Below are positions 45,780 through 54,173 of a DNA stretch of 64,000 nt, one piece after another. Position numbers and translations under genes: made by a program. The first letter of the stretch is position 1, and each line of letters opens with the position of its first letter. Below the pieces are notes generated by a model. It saw only the letters and a program-made list of their open reading frames with translations, made no database searches and was not told where the DNA came from. Source of the stretch: Granulosicoccus sp. (GTDB taxonomy: Bacteria; Pseudomonadota; Gammaproteobacteria; Granulosicoccales; Granulosicoccaceae); assembly GCA_023301725.1 (NCBI GenBank), contig JALZUD010000010.1, positions 1 through 64,000 on the forward strand. The letters are read 5' to 3'.

Positions 45780-47150
45780 ATGAGTCAGAGTTCTTCATCA
45801 GCTTTATTGCCCAAGGAGCGGCGGGCCGCATGGTCACTGGCTTTGATCTACATTGTCCGTATGGTTGGCCTGTTTATAGTGCTACCAGTGTTCAGCCTGT
45901 TTGGTGATCACTACGAGCACAGCACGCCGCTATTGGTGGGTTTGGCCATCGGCAGTTATGGCTTGCTACAGGCGTGCTTTCAAGTGCCGTTCGGTATGCT
46001 CAGTGATCGCATAGGGCGCAAGAACGTGATTACTCTTGGTCTTGTTTTGCTGGCTATCGGTAGCGTTATTGCCGCAACCTCCGAGTCCATCTACGGCGTC
46101 ATTTTTGGTCGTTCCTTGCAAGGAGCGGGTGCTATTTCAGCGGCACTCATGGCGCTGGCGGCTGATCTTACTCGCGAAGAGCAACGCACTAAAGTAATGG
46201 CAAGCCTTGGGGCTAGTATCGGTTTTGCGTTCGTGTTGGCGCTCATTCTTGGACCGCTACTCATTGGCTGGTTTTCAATTAATGGTTTGTTCTGGCTCAC
46301 AGCATCAACCGCTGTCGTGGGCATTGTGCTGCTGCATACCGTTGTGCCCAACCCTGATCGTTGCCATTACAGCGCTGATACCGGGGCGAACTACGGTACG
46401 ATGAAAAAATTAATTCAAAACCCGCAGTTGCTGCGCCTTGATGGCAGTATTTTCATGCTGCATTTGCTGATTACGGCAATCTTCTTTGCTGTGCCGCTTG
46501 AGCTTAGGGATGCTGGACTTTCTGTAGACAGACAGTGGCTCATCTACTTGCCGGCGGTGGTTCTATCAATCGGTGTGATGGTGCCGCTCATCATCCATGG
46601 CGAGAAGCGCGCCATGCGTGGCGTATTGCTGTTTTGTGTGGGTGGTATGGGCGTGACACAGCTTATTTTTGCCGGCCCTGGGCTTCTGTCTATTCCAAGC
46701 AACGTTATTGTGCTGTTTGTAGGCGTGACGGTGTTTTTCAGTTTTTTGAATACTCTCGAAGCTTTGTTGCCCTCTTTGGTGTCACGTCTTGCACCGGCAG
46801 CAGCCAAGGGTAGTGCGATGGGGCTTTACTCTAGTAGCCAGTTTCTAGGTGCGTTTGTTGGCGGTGCTGGAGCGGGTTGGCTCTATGGCTGGGTAGGCGC
46901 CACAGGGCTCTATCTGGTTATGGCTGCCTTGACTCTGGTTTGGCTTGCCACGCTATGGCCGTTTCAGCCGCCACGCAAAATGGCGACGCACCGACGACCT
47001 CTTAGTGATGATGACAAAAGCCGCACTGACGATCTGATCAAAGAGCTTTTGGCCAAACCAGGTGTGGAAGAGGTGGTGGTTAAGATTGACGAAGGTGTTG
47101 CGTACATGAAAGTGGATAAGGCACGCTACGAGGAAGTATCGGTATCTTGA
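45780..47150 (+). CDS. YajR-like MFS transporter
   Basis: A 456-residue major facilitator with about twelve helices and a C-terminal cytoplasmic domain. Motif A is FGMLSDRIGRKNVI and QGAGAISAALMALAADLTREEQR follows helix 4. Residues about 400-456 form a small ferredoxin-like module (IKELLAKPGVEEVVVKIDEGVAYMKVD), like the YAM domain of E. coli YajR. It is probably a proton-driven exporter with unknown substrate. The arrangement next to uvrA is a common neighbourhood in gammaproteobacteria, as far as I recall. Confidence 0.88.
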   Translation: MSQSSSSALLPKERRAAWSLALIYIVRMVGLFIVLPVFSLFGDHYEHSTPLLVGLAIGSYGLLQACFQVPFGMLSDRIGRKNVITLGLVLLAIGSVIAATSESIYGVIFGRSLQGAGAISAALMALAADLTREEQRTKVMASLGASIGFAFVLALILGPLLIGWFSINGLFWLTASTAVVGIVLLHTVVPNPDRCHYSADTGANYGTMKKLIQNPQLLRLDGSIFMLHLLITAIFFAVPLELRDAGLSVDRQWLIYLPAVVLSIGVMVPLIIHGEKRAMRGVLLFCVGGMGVTQLIFAGPGLLSIPSNVIVLFVGVTVFFSFLNTLEALLPSLVSRLAPAAAKGSAMGLYSSSQFLGAFVGGAGAGWLYGWVGATGLYLVMAALTLVWLATLWPFQPPRKMATHRRPLSDDDKSRTDDLIKELLAKPGVEEVVVKIDEGVAYMKVDKARYEEVSVS

Positions 47151-47532
47151 TGCACTCGTGGCCACGCGAACACATCATCAAGCGTCTGTTTTTCTACCAT
47201 TCAGATTACCGCCAATGACTGGCAAGTCATCGCCCATTGCTGGCATCTGAGAGCCTTCTCAACGTTATTCCTGTGCAGGCGGGAATTTTGTTTGCTTGCT
47301 GTAATTCGGCGAACCTTCTAAGGTTTGGTCTCCTGATGATGAGGCCTTGATCACACAGGTGGCGGCGAATTACAGTGCTGTGATCGAGCATTGGATTTAG
47401 CGCTGAGCGCGACAAAACGAATAAAACTGCAACCGGTTGCAAAAAAAGCTTGCAACGTCGCTTAAGCGCTCGCATAATCAACACTCCTATGACGTTCTGG
47501 CTGAAGTTGTTCTTCAGCTTACCGGAGATCTT
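47151..47532. other. Intergenic region containing the inositol-operon promoter
   Basis: 382 bases between the YajR-like gene and the iolI-like gene. The notable element is the 14-bp operator at 47428-47441, described separately. A GGAGA at 47524-47528 provides the ribosome site for the TTG start at 47533. Confidence 0.45.
47428..47441. promoter_or_regulatory. Inositol LacI-type operator, copy 1
   Basis: TGCAACCGGTTGCA is a perfect 14-bp palindrome with a CG centre, the classical LacI/GalR operator form. It is identical to the site at 58189 and lies 92 bases upstream of the iolI-like start. The regulator is very likely the LacI protein at 51857. Confidence 0.85.
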
Positions 47533-48348
47533 TTGCCCGATTTCGCTGTCAATCACATGTCACTTGCCAACGCCTCTTACGCGTCGCTATTGGCGTGGGC
47601 ATCCGAGCTTGGGTGTATCGGCGTAGAGCTGCGTTGTGATCTTGCAGGCTCACTGTTTGACGGGATGAGTGCACAGGATGCAGGTGCAGCCGCCCGGCAA
47701 TCCGGTTTGCGAATACTTGCGCTATCAGAAGTTTGCGCATTCGATGACTTCAGCACTACAAAACGCGATGAGGCAGAAGCTCTGATTGAGCTTGCTGTGG
47801 GTTGTGGTGCCGAGGCCATCAGCCTTATCCCCAGAAACGATGGGCTCGGGTGTGCTGACGGTGAGCGGCAGGGCAATTTGTTAGAAGCTCTGACAGGATT
47901 GCAACCATTGCTCGAAGCGCATGCTCTTGTTGGCCTGATTGAGCCGTTGGGATTTACGAGTTGTTCATTGCGAAGCAAGCGCGAAGCTGTCGATGCAATC
48001 AAGAGCCTTGACGTTAGTCATTGTTTCAAACTGGTGCACGATACTTTCCACCATTATCTCGCCGGTGGTGACGTGTACCCGGAGCACACTGCAGTAGTGC
48101 ATGTGTCTGGCGTTACCGATACCTCTGTGAGTAACACTGACATGCGTGATTCGCACCGCGTGCTGGTAGATGCTAACGATCGTCTGGGTAACATCAAGCA
48201 ACTCGATGCATTGCACGCTGGTGGTTATCGCGGCGCGGTATCGTTCGAAGCGTTTTCGACCGATGTGCATCAATTAGCGGAACCTGTCATTGCATTACGC
48301 GAATCAATCAGTTTCATTGAGTCCAATCAAGTGGTGAAAGCCGCATGA
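47533..48348 (+). CDS. iolI: TIM-barrel sugar isomerase, IolI-like (inosose isomerase)
   Basis: A 271-residue AP-endonuclease-2/xylose-isomerase-like barrel. I start it at the TTG 47533 (LPDFAVNHMSLANASY) because GGAGA precedes it and family members start a few residues before the NHM motif; the upstream frame overlaps the operator. Metal-binding motifs are visible in LIEPLGF, LVHDTFHHYLAG, VHVSGV and VSFEAF. In IolI the enzyme interconverts 2-keto-myo-inositol and 1-keto-D-chiro-inositol. It is the first gene of the inositol transport operon. Confidence 0.75.
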   Translation: MPDFAVNHMSLANASYASLLAWASELGCIGVELRCDLAGSLFDGMSAQDAGAAARQSGLRILALSEVCAFDDFSTTKRDEAEALIELAVGCGAEAISLIPRNDGLGCADGERQGNLLEALTGLQPLLEAHALVGLIEPLGFTSCSLRSKREAVDAIKSLDVSHCFKLVHDTFHHYLAGGDVYPEHTAVVHVSGVTDTSVSNTDMRDSHRVLVDANDRLGNIKQLDALHAGGYRGAVSFEAFSTDVHQLAEPVIALRESISFIESNQVVKAA

Positions 48349-48438
48349 ATGAATGAGTGATGTTCTAAAGCCTTTCGAGGCGTTTTCCGGTATTCAAAAC
48401 AACGGTGTGCGCCGGACACAACCACACGGAGAGAAGAG

Positions 48439-49374
48439 ATGAAAAAAACCCTAATCGTTGCCGCTGTTGCCACGTTGTTGTCTGGCCCTACATTGGCCGA
48501 GACACTGGGCGTATCAATCGCTAACTTTGACGACAACGGCCTGACTATCATGCGCACCGGCATGACAGACCATGTTGGGACGTTGGATGGTGTTGAACTT
48601 CAGATGGAAGATGCACAGGAAGATGTTGCAAAGCAGCTTGACCAGATCAACAACTTCATTGCCTCTGGTGTTGATGCCATCATCGTTAATGCTGTAGATA
48701 CTGATGCTACAGAAGCCATGTCACAAGCAGCAGCTTCTGCTGGAATCCCTCTGGTCTACGTTAACCGCCAGCCGGGTAACATGGCAACACTGCCTGACGG
48801 TCAAGCGTTCGTAGCGTCTAACGAAATCGAATCTGGAACATTGGCAGCTTTCCGTATGTGCCAAGATTTGCGTGCACAAGGAAAATCTGGTGGTGCTTCA
48901 GCGTACATGCTGATGGGACGTCTGTCTAACCAAGCAGCTGTTCAACGTTCAAAAGATTTCCATGACGTTATTGGTATGGATATGTGTAACTTCATCACTT
49001 TGATCGATGAGCAATCAGCTAACTGGTCTCGCGATGAAGCGCAAAACATGATGACTAACTGGATCGCATCAGGCGAGCCTTTCGACGCTGTATTCGGTAA
49101 CAACGATGAAATGGCTATCGGTGCTATCCAAGCCATGAAAGCGTCTGGAATTTCTATGGACGATGTGGTTGTTGGTGGTGTTGATGCTACTCCTGATGCA
49201 CTGGTTGCGATGCAAGCCGGTGAAATGGACGTCACAGTATTCCAGGATCTTGCAGGTCAGGGCGCAGGCTCTATCGACACAGCAATCAAGCTGGTTAAAG
49301 GTGAAGATGTTGATAAAACTGTTTTCATCCCTTTCAAGCTAGTAACTCCTGAGACTGTTGAAGACTTCTTGTAA
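48439..49374 (+). CDS. ibpA: Inositol-type sugar ABC transporter, binding protein
   Basis: A 311-residue periplasmic binding protein of the ribose/inositol (peripla_BP_4) type, with a signal peptide (about 1-20, ending GPTLAE). Typical phrases are GVDAIIVNAVDTDA, SAGIPLVYVNR and VVGGVDATPDALVAMQAGEMDVTVFQD. GGAGAGAAG precedes the ATG. Its position beside an IolI-like gene and its LacI operator point to inositol. A hairpin follows the stop, which may raise its expression over that of the membrane genes. Confidence 0.85.
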   Translation: MKKTLIVAAVATLLSGPTLAETLGVSIANFDDNGLTIMRTGMTDHVGTLDGVELQMEDAQEDVAKQLDQINNFIASGVDAIIVNAVDTDATEAMSQAAASAGIPLVYVNRQPGNMATLPDGQAFVASNEIESGTLAAFRMCQDLRAQGKSGGASAYMLMGRLSNQAAVQRSKDFHDVIGMDMCNFITLIDEQSANWSRDEAQNMMTNWIASGEPFDAVFGNNDEMAIGAIQAMKASGISMDDVVVGGVDATPDALVAMQAGEMDVTVFQDLAGQGAGSIDTAIKLVKGEDVDKTVFIPFKLVTPETVEDFL

Positions 49375-49408
49375 GTTGACGACGCAGTAATGCAGTAATG
49401 CAATATGA

Positions 49409-49442
49409 GCTGGTATCACCATGACTTATCGGTGATACCGGC
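49409..49442 (+). other. Intercistronic hairpin between binding protein and permease
   Basis: GCTGGTATCACC (49409-49420) pairs with GGTGATACCGGC (49431-49442) with one G-T mismatch (a G-U pair in RNA) and a 10-base loop. No T run follows. Such hairpins after a binding-protein gene usually stabilise the upstream mRNA or partly attenuate readthrough. Confidence 0.6.
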
Positions 49443-49525
49443 ACTTTGCGCACTTGTGATTTTCATGTGTGGTTTATCCACATGAATTACGTACACAACT
49501 AACAAAAGCAGGAGAGTAGCCACCC

Positions 49526-50608
49526 ATGGCTCGATCGACAGAAGGCACAGGCGGCCTCGACTTTGATAAAAGCAGGCGTACATGGCCTAATGAGCTCAAC
49601 ATTCTTATCGCGTTAATTGTCATCATCGCGATATTCGAAATACTCGGTCAAACGCTGCCATACATGAATGAGCAGAGTTTTCTGTTTGATTCTCGCGACC
49701 GTTTTGACTCCATATTTAATGAGGCGCGATTGCGCATCATCATCCTGCAAGTAGCCATCATTGGCATCATTGCATTAGGTGTCACGCAAGTGATCATCTC
49801 CGGTGGAATTGATTTGTCGTCAGGTCCGCTTGTCGGGGCAACAGCGATGATTGTCATGTCATTTGCTCAAACAGAACTGGTTAACGGTGGCCCCAACCCT
49901 AAAGCGGTGTTCGGGCAATGGGCGTTTGATTTACCCATTTTGCTACCAATTATTGTGGGCTTGTCATTCGGGGCATTAATAGGGGCGATCAATGGAAGTC
50001 TTATTGCCTTCACGCGCATACCGCCGTTTATCGCCACACTGGGCATGTTCCTGATTTGCCGTGGTATTGCTCAGGCATGGACACGTGGCAAGCCAGTATC
50101 GTTTCCAACTGAAGGCTATGCGGGTCTTGGTAGTGGGATGATGCCGGTGTTCTGGTTTTTAGGGCTGGCAGTGTTATTCCACTTTATATTGAAATATACG
50201 GTTTACGGCAAACATACTTACGCTATTGGCTCGAACGAGGACGCGGCTCGCATGTCGGGCATCAATGTACAAAAGCATAAGATCATGGTGTACATGATTG
50301 CCTCGATGCTAGCGGCGTTTGCGGCCATCATTTTGAGTTCCAAGAACCTGACCGCACAGTCAGGCATGGGTATTTTCTATGAACTGTATGCCATTGCCAT
50401 GGCGGTTATTGGCGGTGTGAGTCTGACCGGAGGTAGAGGGTCGATTATTGGCACGGTGTTGGGCGCTATGGTTTTTGGTGTTATCCAATCTGGATTTACC
50501 TACGTGAAGCTAGATGCTTACTATCAGTTAATGGCAATGGGATTCATCATTATAGGTGCGGTCGTTCTAGATAAGGTGCGCCAAGAGCGTGCGGCATCGC
50601 GCAAATAG
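49526..50608 (+). CDS. iatP: Inositol-type ABC transporter permease
   Basis: A 360-residue permease of the RbsC type with about ten helices. Signature phrases are GGIDLSSGPLVGATAMIV, TRIPPFIATLGMFLICRGIA and GGVSLTGGRGSIIGTVLGAMVFGVIQSGF. AGGAGAG lies 12 bases before the start. It works with the ATPase ten bases downstream and the binding protein upstream. Confidence 0.9.
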   Translation: MARSTEGTGGLDFDKSRRTWPNELNILIALIVIIAIFEILGQTLPYMNEQSFLFDSRDRFDSIFNEARLRIIILQVAIIGIIALGVTQVIISGGIDLSSGPLVGATAMIVMSFAQTELVNGGPNPKAVFGQWAFDLPILLPIIVGLSFGALIGAINGSLIAFTRIPPFIATLGMFLICRGIAQAWTRGKPVSFPTEGYAGLGSGMMPVFWFLGLAVLFHFILKYTVYGKHTYAIGSNEDAARMSGINVQKHKIMVYMIASMLAAFAAIILSSKNLTAQSGMGIFYELYAIAMAVIGGVSLTGGRGSIIGTVLGAMVFGVIQSGFTYVKLDAYYQLMAMGFIIIGAVVLDKVRQERAASRK

Positions 50609-50618
50609 GAGAGGATAA

Positions 50619-51392
50619 ATGAGCGATACAATTCTAGAAACTCAGGGCCTCACCAAACACTATGGTGGAGTTCACGCGTTGAATGACGCTAACTTTGTGC
50701 TTCACAAGGGTGAGCACGTTGCCATCATGGGAGACAACGGGGCCGGGAAATCGACCTTTGTTCGACAGATCACCGGCGTTGAGCAGCGCACTAGTGGCAT
50801 TATTTCGTTTGATGGGAAGGAGGTGAACTTTGCCGGTCCCATTGATTCCAGAGAAGCAGGTATTGAGACGGTGTTTCAAACATTGGCATTGGCTGATGAT
50901 CTGGATGTGCCGGATAATCTGTTTTTAGGTCGGGAAATAACCAAGTGCAACTGGCTAGGGCCTTTTCGTCTGCTCGATTACAAAGCGATGCGTGCAGCCA
51001 CGATAGAAGGACTTGAGCGCACTGCCGTTAAAATTCCCAACATACGCAACACCATTCAGAATATGTCCGGTGGTCAGCGACAATGTGTGGCGATAGCGCG
51101 TACGGCTACTTTCTCTTCAAAACTGACCATCATGGATGAGCCTACGGCGGCCCTCGGTGTTCAAGAGACAGCGCAGGTGGAGAATATCATTCGTACTCTG
51201 AAAGACAATGGTGAACCGCTAATTCTGGTCAGCCACAACATGCGACAAGTATTCGATCTGGTTGATCGCATTATCGTATTTCGTCGTGGAAGAATTGTTG
51301 CCAACCTTAACGTTGACGAAACAGATGGGCAGGACGTGGTGGCTTATATCACTGGAGCGAAAACGGGCGCTGAGTTTGAGGGTGCTGCTTAG
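50619..51392 (+). CDS. iatA: Inositol-type ABC transporter ATPase (single domain)
   Basis: A 257-residue ATPase with Walker A GDNGAGKST, signature MSGGQRQCVAIAR and Walker B LTIMDEPTAAL. Most RbsA-type ATPases carry two ABC domains in about 500 residues; this one has one, so it must dimerise. Single-domain versions are known for this transporter class. The start follows AGGAGAGG. Confidence 0.9.
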   Translation: MSDTILETQGLTKHYGGVHALNDANFVLHKGEHVAIMGDNGAGKSTFVRQITGVEQRTSGIISFDGKEVNFAGPIDSREAGIETVFQTLALADDLDVPDNLFLGREITKCNWLGPFRLLDYKAMRAATIEGLERTAVKIPNIRNTIQNMSGGQRQCVAIARTATFSSKLTIMDEPTAALGVQETAQVENIIRTLKDNGEPLILVSHNMRQVFDLVDRIIVFRRGRIVANLNVDETDGQDVVAYITGAKTGAEFEGAA

Positions 51393-51500
51393 TAGGTGGG
51401 CAGTAACGGCGCCAGCTTTACGCCTGACTCTATGAAGACAAAGTACGAACCGTTCAGTTTGATAAGATAGTGGCAACGTAATGATTTCAGGCAGAAGTCA

Positions 51501-51830
51501 ATGAAGCTGTTCGAAGTACAAATAGAATTTTTCGTGCCTCTGTGGCGCAGAGTTGCTCTGGTTGCGTTTTGTTTTGGCTGGTCGTTGGTTGAGTTCAGCA
51601 GAGGCATGGTGTTTTGGGGGGCAATTTTTGTCGCACTAGGCGCCTATTCTATGTGGCAGCTCTTCTTTGATGGCTGGCCTGCTAAACATGCTGTGGATGA
51701 TCAGGTAAAGAACGATCGAGTAGTGAGTGAGCAAGTGATGGCTGATCGTTCGATTGAATTGAACGGTGCGAGCGCAGCAAGCACCACAAACAACGACAAA
51801 GTTTCCAACGATAAAACGAATCATGTCTAA
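51501..51830 (+). CDS. Small membrane protein in the inositol operon
   Basis: A 109-residue protein: FVPLWRRVALVAFCFGWSLVEF gives one helix and FWGAIFVALGAYSMWQLFF a second, followed by a polar tail of about 45 residues rich in Asn, Asp and Ser. The N-terminal part resembles DUF3329-type short membrane proteins found near sugar operons. Function unknown. It starts 108 bases after the ATPase and ends 26 bases before the LacI gene, so it is probably cotranscribed. Confidence 0.65.
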   Translation: MKLFEVQIEFFVPLWRRVALVAFCFGWSLVEFSRGMVFWGAIFVALGAYSMWQLFFDGWPAKHAVDDQVKNDRVVSEQVMADRSIELNGASAASTTNNDKVSNDKTNHV

Positions 51831-51856
51831 ATCGTTGAACTGCTTGAATCGTTGAT

Positions 51857-52882
51857 ATGAGTGTGACGCTTAAGGATGTGGCCATGCGCGCGGGAGTTTC
51901 CCGTTCGGCAGTCTCCCGTGCATTTACTGACGGTGCATCTGTTTCTGACAGTATGCGAAGTAAAGTCGAGAAAGCCGCCGCTGAGCTGGGCTATACACCC
52001 AACGCGCTGGCGTCAAGTCTAACCACAGGTCGAACACGACTCATCGGTTTGGTATCGAATAATTTCCATAATCCTATTTTTCTGGAAGTGTTTGATTTGT
52101 TTACGCGTGGTTTGCAGGAAAGGGGTCTTCGCCCGCTGCTGGTGAATCTCTCTGATGAAACAGATCCTGCTAATTGTGTGAGAATGCTGCGGCAATATTC
52201 AGTGGATGGTGTTGTCGTTGCATCGTCAACGCTCACGCCTGCATTCTCTCATGCATTTCGTGATGCACAGATACCGGTTGTGCACTCGTTCGGTCGTCAT
52301 ACCAGTTCGCCACAAGTCCATGTCGTGGGTATCGATAACGTTGAATGCGGGCGACAAGCGGCGCGAGAATTTGTCATGAGAGGCTATAAGAATGTAGCCT
52401 TTCTCGGCGGTCCTGAACTAGCCACCTCCACCCAGGATCGCCACGAGGGGTTTGCATCTGAATTGGCTTTGCATCCTTCAATGTCGTGCAGTTATTCTTT
52501 TGCAGATGCCTACTCTTTTAATGCAGGTCGTACAGAGATGTTGCGTCTTTTGCGAGGCGCTCCGGCTGAAGCCTACTTTTGTGGCGATGATGTGTTGTCG
52601 ATAGGTGCTTTGAGCGCTGCATCTGATGCTGGCCTAGTGGTGCCGGATGATGTTGGAATATTGGGACTCAATGATATGGAGATGGCAGGTTGGGAGAACA
52701 TTGCTTTAACTACTATTCGTCAGCCCATAGAGCAAATTATCAGTTCCTCCATAGAATTGATTGTTGCTATGCTGGATGATCCTGAAAAATTTCCTGAGGC
52801 GCGCTTATTTCCTAGTAAAGTGGTCGAGAGAGCAACGTTAAGGCCACGGTTAGGTTCATTTGCGTGTGTTGACGCTGATTGA
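51857..52882 (+). CDS. LacI-family regulator, probable inositol repressor
   Basis: A 341-residue regulator: helix-turn-helix TLKDVAMRAGVSRSAVSRAF (about 4-23), hinge GYTPNALASSLTTGRT, and effector domain through LGLNDMEMAGWENIALTTIRQP. It sits at the end of the inositol transport operon, and two identical LacI-type palindromes mark the two inositol promoters. Together this makes it the likely regulator of the regulon (inference), analogous to the LacI-family IolR of Caulobacter. Confidence 0.88.
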   Translation: MSVTLKDVAMRAGVSRSAVSRAFTDGASVSDSMRSKVEKAAAELGYTPNALASSLTTGRTRLIGLVSNNFHNPIFLEVFDLFTRGLQERGLRPLLVNLSDETDPANCVRMLRQYSVDGVVVASSTLTPAFSHAFRDAQIPVVHSFGRHTSSPQVHVVGIDNVECGRQAAREFVMRGYKNVAFLGGPELATSTQDRHEGFASELALHPSMSCSYSFADAYSFNAGRTEMLRLLRGAPAEAYFCGDDVLSIGALSAASDAGLVVPDDVGILGLNDMEMAGWENIALTTIRQPIEQIISSSIELIVAMLDDPEKFPEARLFPSKVVERATLRPRLGSFACVDAD

Positions 52883-52950
52883 TCCAGCTGTTGTATCTTC
52901 CGGAAACTGTACTGTAAGATAACGCCCACAGTGTGTAGAGCGAAATAGCG

Positions 52951-53835
52951 GTGATACCCAGCAACCCTGCTTCCAGAAAATACAGTTTGTCTGTTTCGGT
53001 GATTACAAAGAACGAAGCTGACAGGCTAGCTATGTGTCTGGATTCCGTACAAGCGCTAGCCAATGAAATTATTGTGTTCGATAGCGGTAGCACTGACAAT
53101 ACTGTCGACATCGCCCGTAAATACACTGATAAAATTTGGCAGACCGATTGGCCAGGGTACGGTGTGCAGAAGCAGCGGGCTCTGGAGCAGGCTCAATGCG
53201 ATTGGGTTCTGGCAATTGACGCAGACGAAGTGCTTGATGCTGAATTACAAGAATCACTAGCCACATTTCTGGATGAGGATCGCGGCAGTGTAGTGGCTGC
53301 CAAGATGAAATGGGGTGTGACCATCTACCAAAAGCGGCTCGACTACGGCCGAAGCGCAAGATCACCACTCAGACTAGTGTGGCGGGATGGCGCATCGTTT
53401 AGTGCTGACTGTATTCATGAGCGTTTAATTCCACCCGCTGGTCAAATCATAGCTCTTAACGGTAGGCTTTTGCACTTTACCCATCGAGATTTTGGACATG
53501 CTGCAAACAAAACGGCTCACTATGCGTGGCTGGGCAGTCAAAAATATTTCAATCAAGGCCGTCGTTGCCACAGCCTATTCAGCGCCACCTTGCGAGCCCT
53601 CTGGACTTTTATACTGATCTTTTTTTTGCGCCGCGGATTTCTCGATGGTAGCGTGGGATACCTATCGGCGGTTTGCTACGCACAGAGTAGCTTCAACAAA
53701 TACGCCGGGCTCTGGACGTTAACTCGGCTTGAAAAGCTGGCCTCTAAAGGGGTGCAGCTAACAAGTCATGAAGCTACTCGTGAAGCTACCCGTGAAGCTA
53801 CCCGTGAAGCTACCCGTGAAGCTACCGATACATAG
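52951..53835 (+). CDS. Family 2 glycosyltransferase (WaaE/KdtX-like)
   Basis: A 294-residue GT-A glycosyltransferase starting at GTG. SVSVITKNEADRLAMCLDSV, NEIIVFDSGSTDNTVDIA and WVLAIDADEVLD (the DxD-type motif) are characteristic, and the region after it (FLDGSVGYLSAVCYAQSSFNKYAGLW) matches LPS core glucosyltransferases of the WaaE/KdtX type. It probably acts on the inner membrane in LPS synthesis. The C terminus ends in a five-fold HEATR-type repeat encoded by a 12-bp tandem repeat, and its stop lies in a duplicated gene fragment. Confidence 0.87.
   Translation: MIPSNPASRKYSLSVSVITKNEADRLAMCLDSVQALANEIIVFDSGSTDNTVDIARKYTDKIWQTDWPGYGVQKQRALEQAQCDWVLAIDADEVLDAELQESLATFLDEDRGSVVAAKMKWGVTIYQKRLDYGRSARSPLRLVWRDGASFSADCIHERLIPPAGQIIALNGRLLHFTHRDFGHAANKTAHYAWLGSQKYFNQGRRCHSLFSATLRALWTFILIFFLRRGFLDGSVGYLSAVCYAQSSFNKYAGLWTLTRLEKLASKGVQLTSHEATREATREATREATREATDT
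53770..53829. repeat. 12-bp tandem repeat in the glycosyltransferase C terminus
   Basis: Five tandem units of GAAGCTACCCGT (first and last slightly diverged) encode a repeated Glu-Ala-Thr-Arg. The unit length is a multiple of three, so copy-number change would vary the tail without a frameshift. Confidence 0.92.
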
Positions 53836-53864
53836 GTAGTCTTGCATCTACCCAGTCTTCATCG
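53822..53864 (-). pseudogene. Duplicated 3' end of the Gfo/Idh oxidoreductase gene
   Basis: 53826-53864 matches 56107-56145, the end of the leftward oxidoreductase gene, at 36 of 39 bases. On the minus strand it reads DWVDARLPMYR then TAG, against VWVDARPPMYR then TAG in the intact gene. So the tail and stop of a related gene lie here with nothing upstream of them. The fragment also supplies the last codons and stop of the glycosyltransferase on the other strand. Confidence 0.8.
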
Positions 53865-54173
53865 GAGCGTACTCGCCACCGCCTTCGGGTCGCCCTATTG
53901 TATTGCGCAGTTCCATGCCTCTTCTTCGCTTTCAGGTCATTACAACCAATACCATAGGGTCGTATTCAGTCTCGGCATGTGCCGAAAACTGCGACTACAC
54001 GCACGCGCTCGGCGTGTAGACAAATCTTCAGAATTTAGAGACGAAACTAACACTGCAATTAGCATTGGAGAAACAAGCAATGGTTACCTCCCTATGAAAT
54101 ACATGAGTTTAGGTTGAAATTTCAATTAAGATACAACATTACTGGTTTCGATAAGACAACAACGAAGATTCCC
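53865..54173. other. Intergenic region before the malic enzyme
   Basis: 309 bases. Apart from the adjacent gene-tail fragment I see no coding signal. The promoter of the malic enzyme should lie in the AT-rich second half (about 54050-54170). Confidence 0.4.

Noticed and set aside
45566-45907. 113-codon frame at the start of the YajR-like gene
   Set aside because: It overlaps the transporter in another frame and has no domain.
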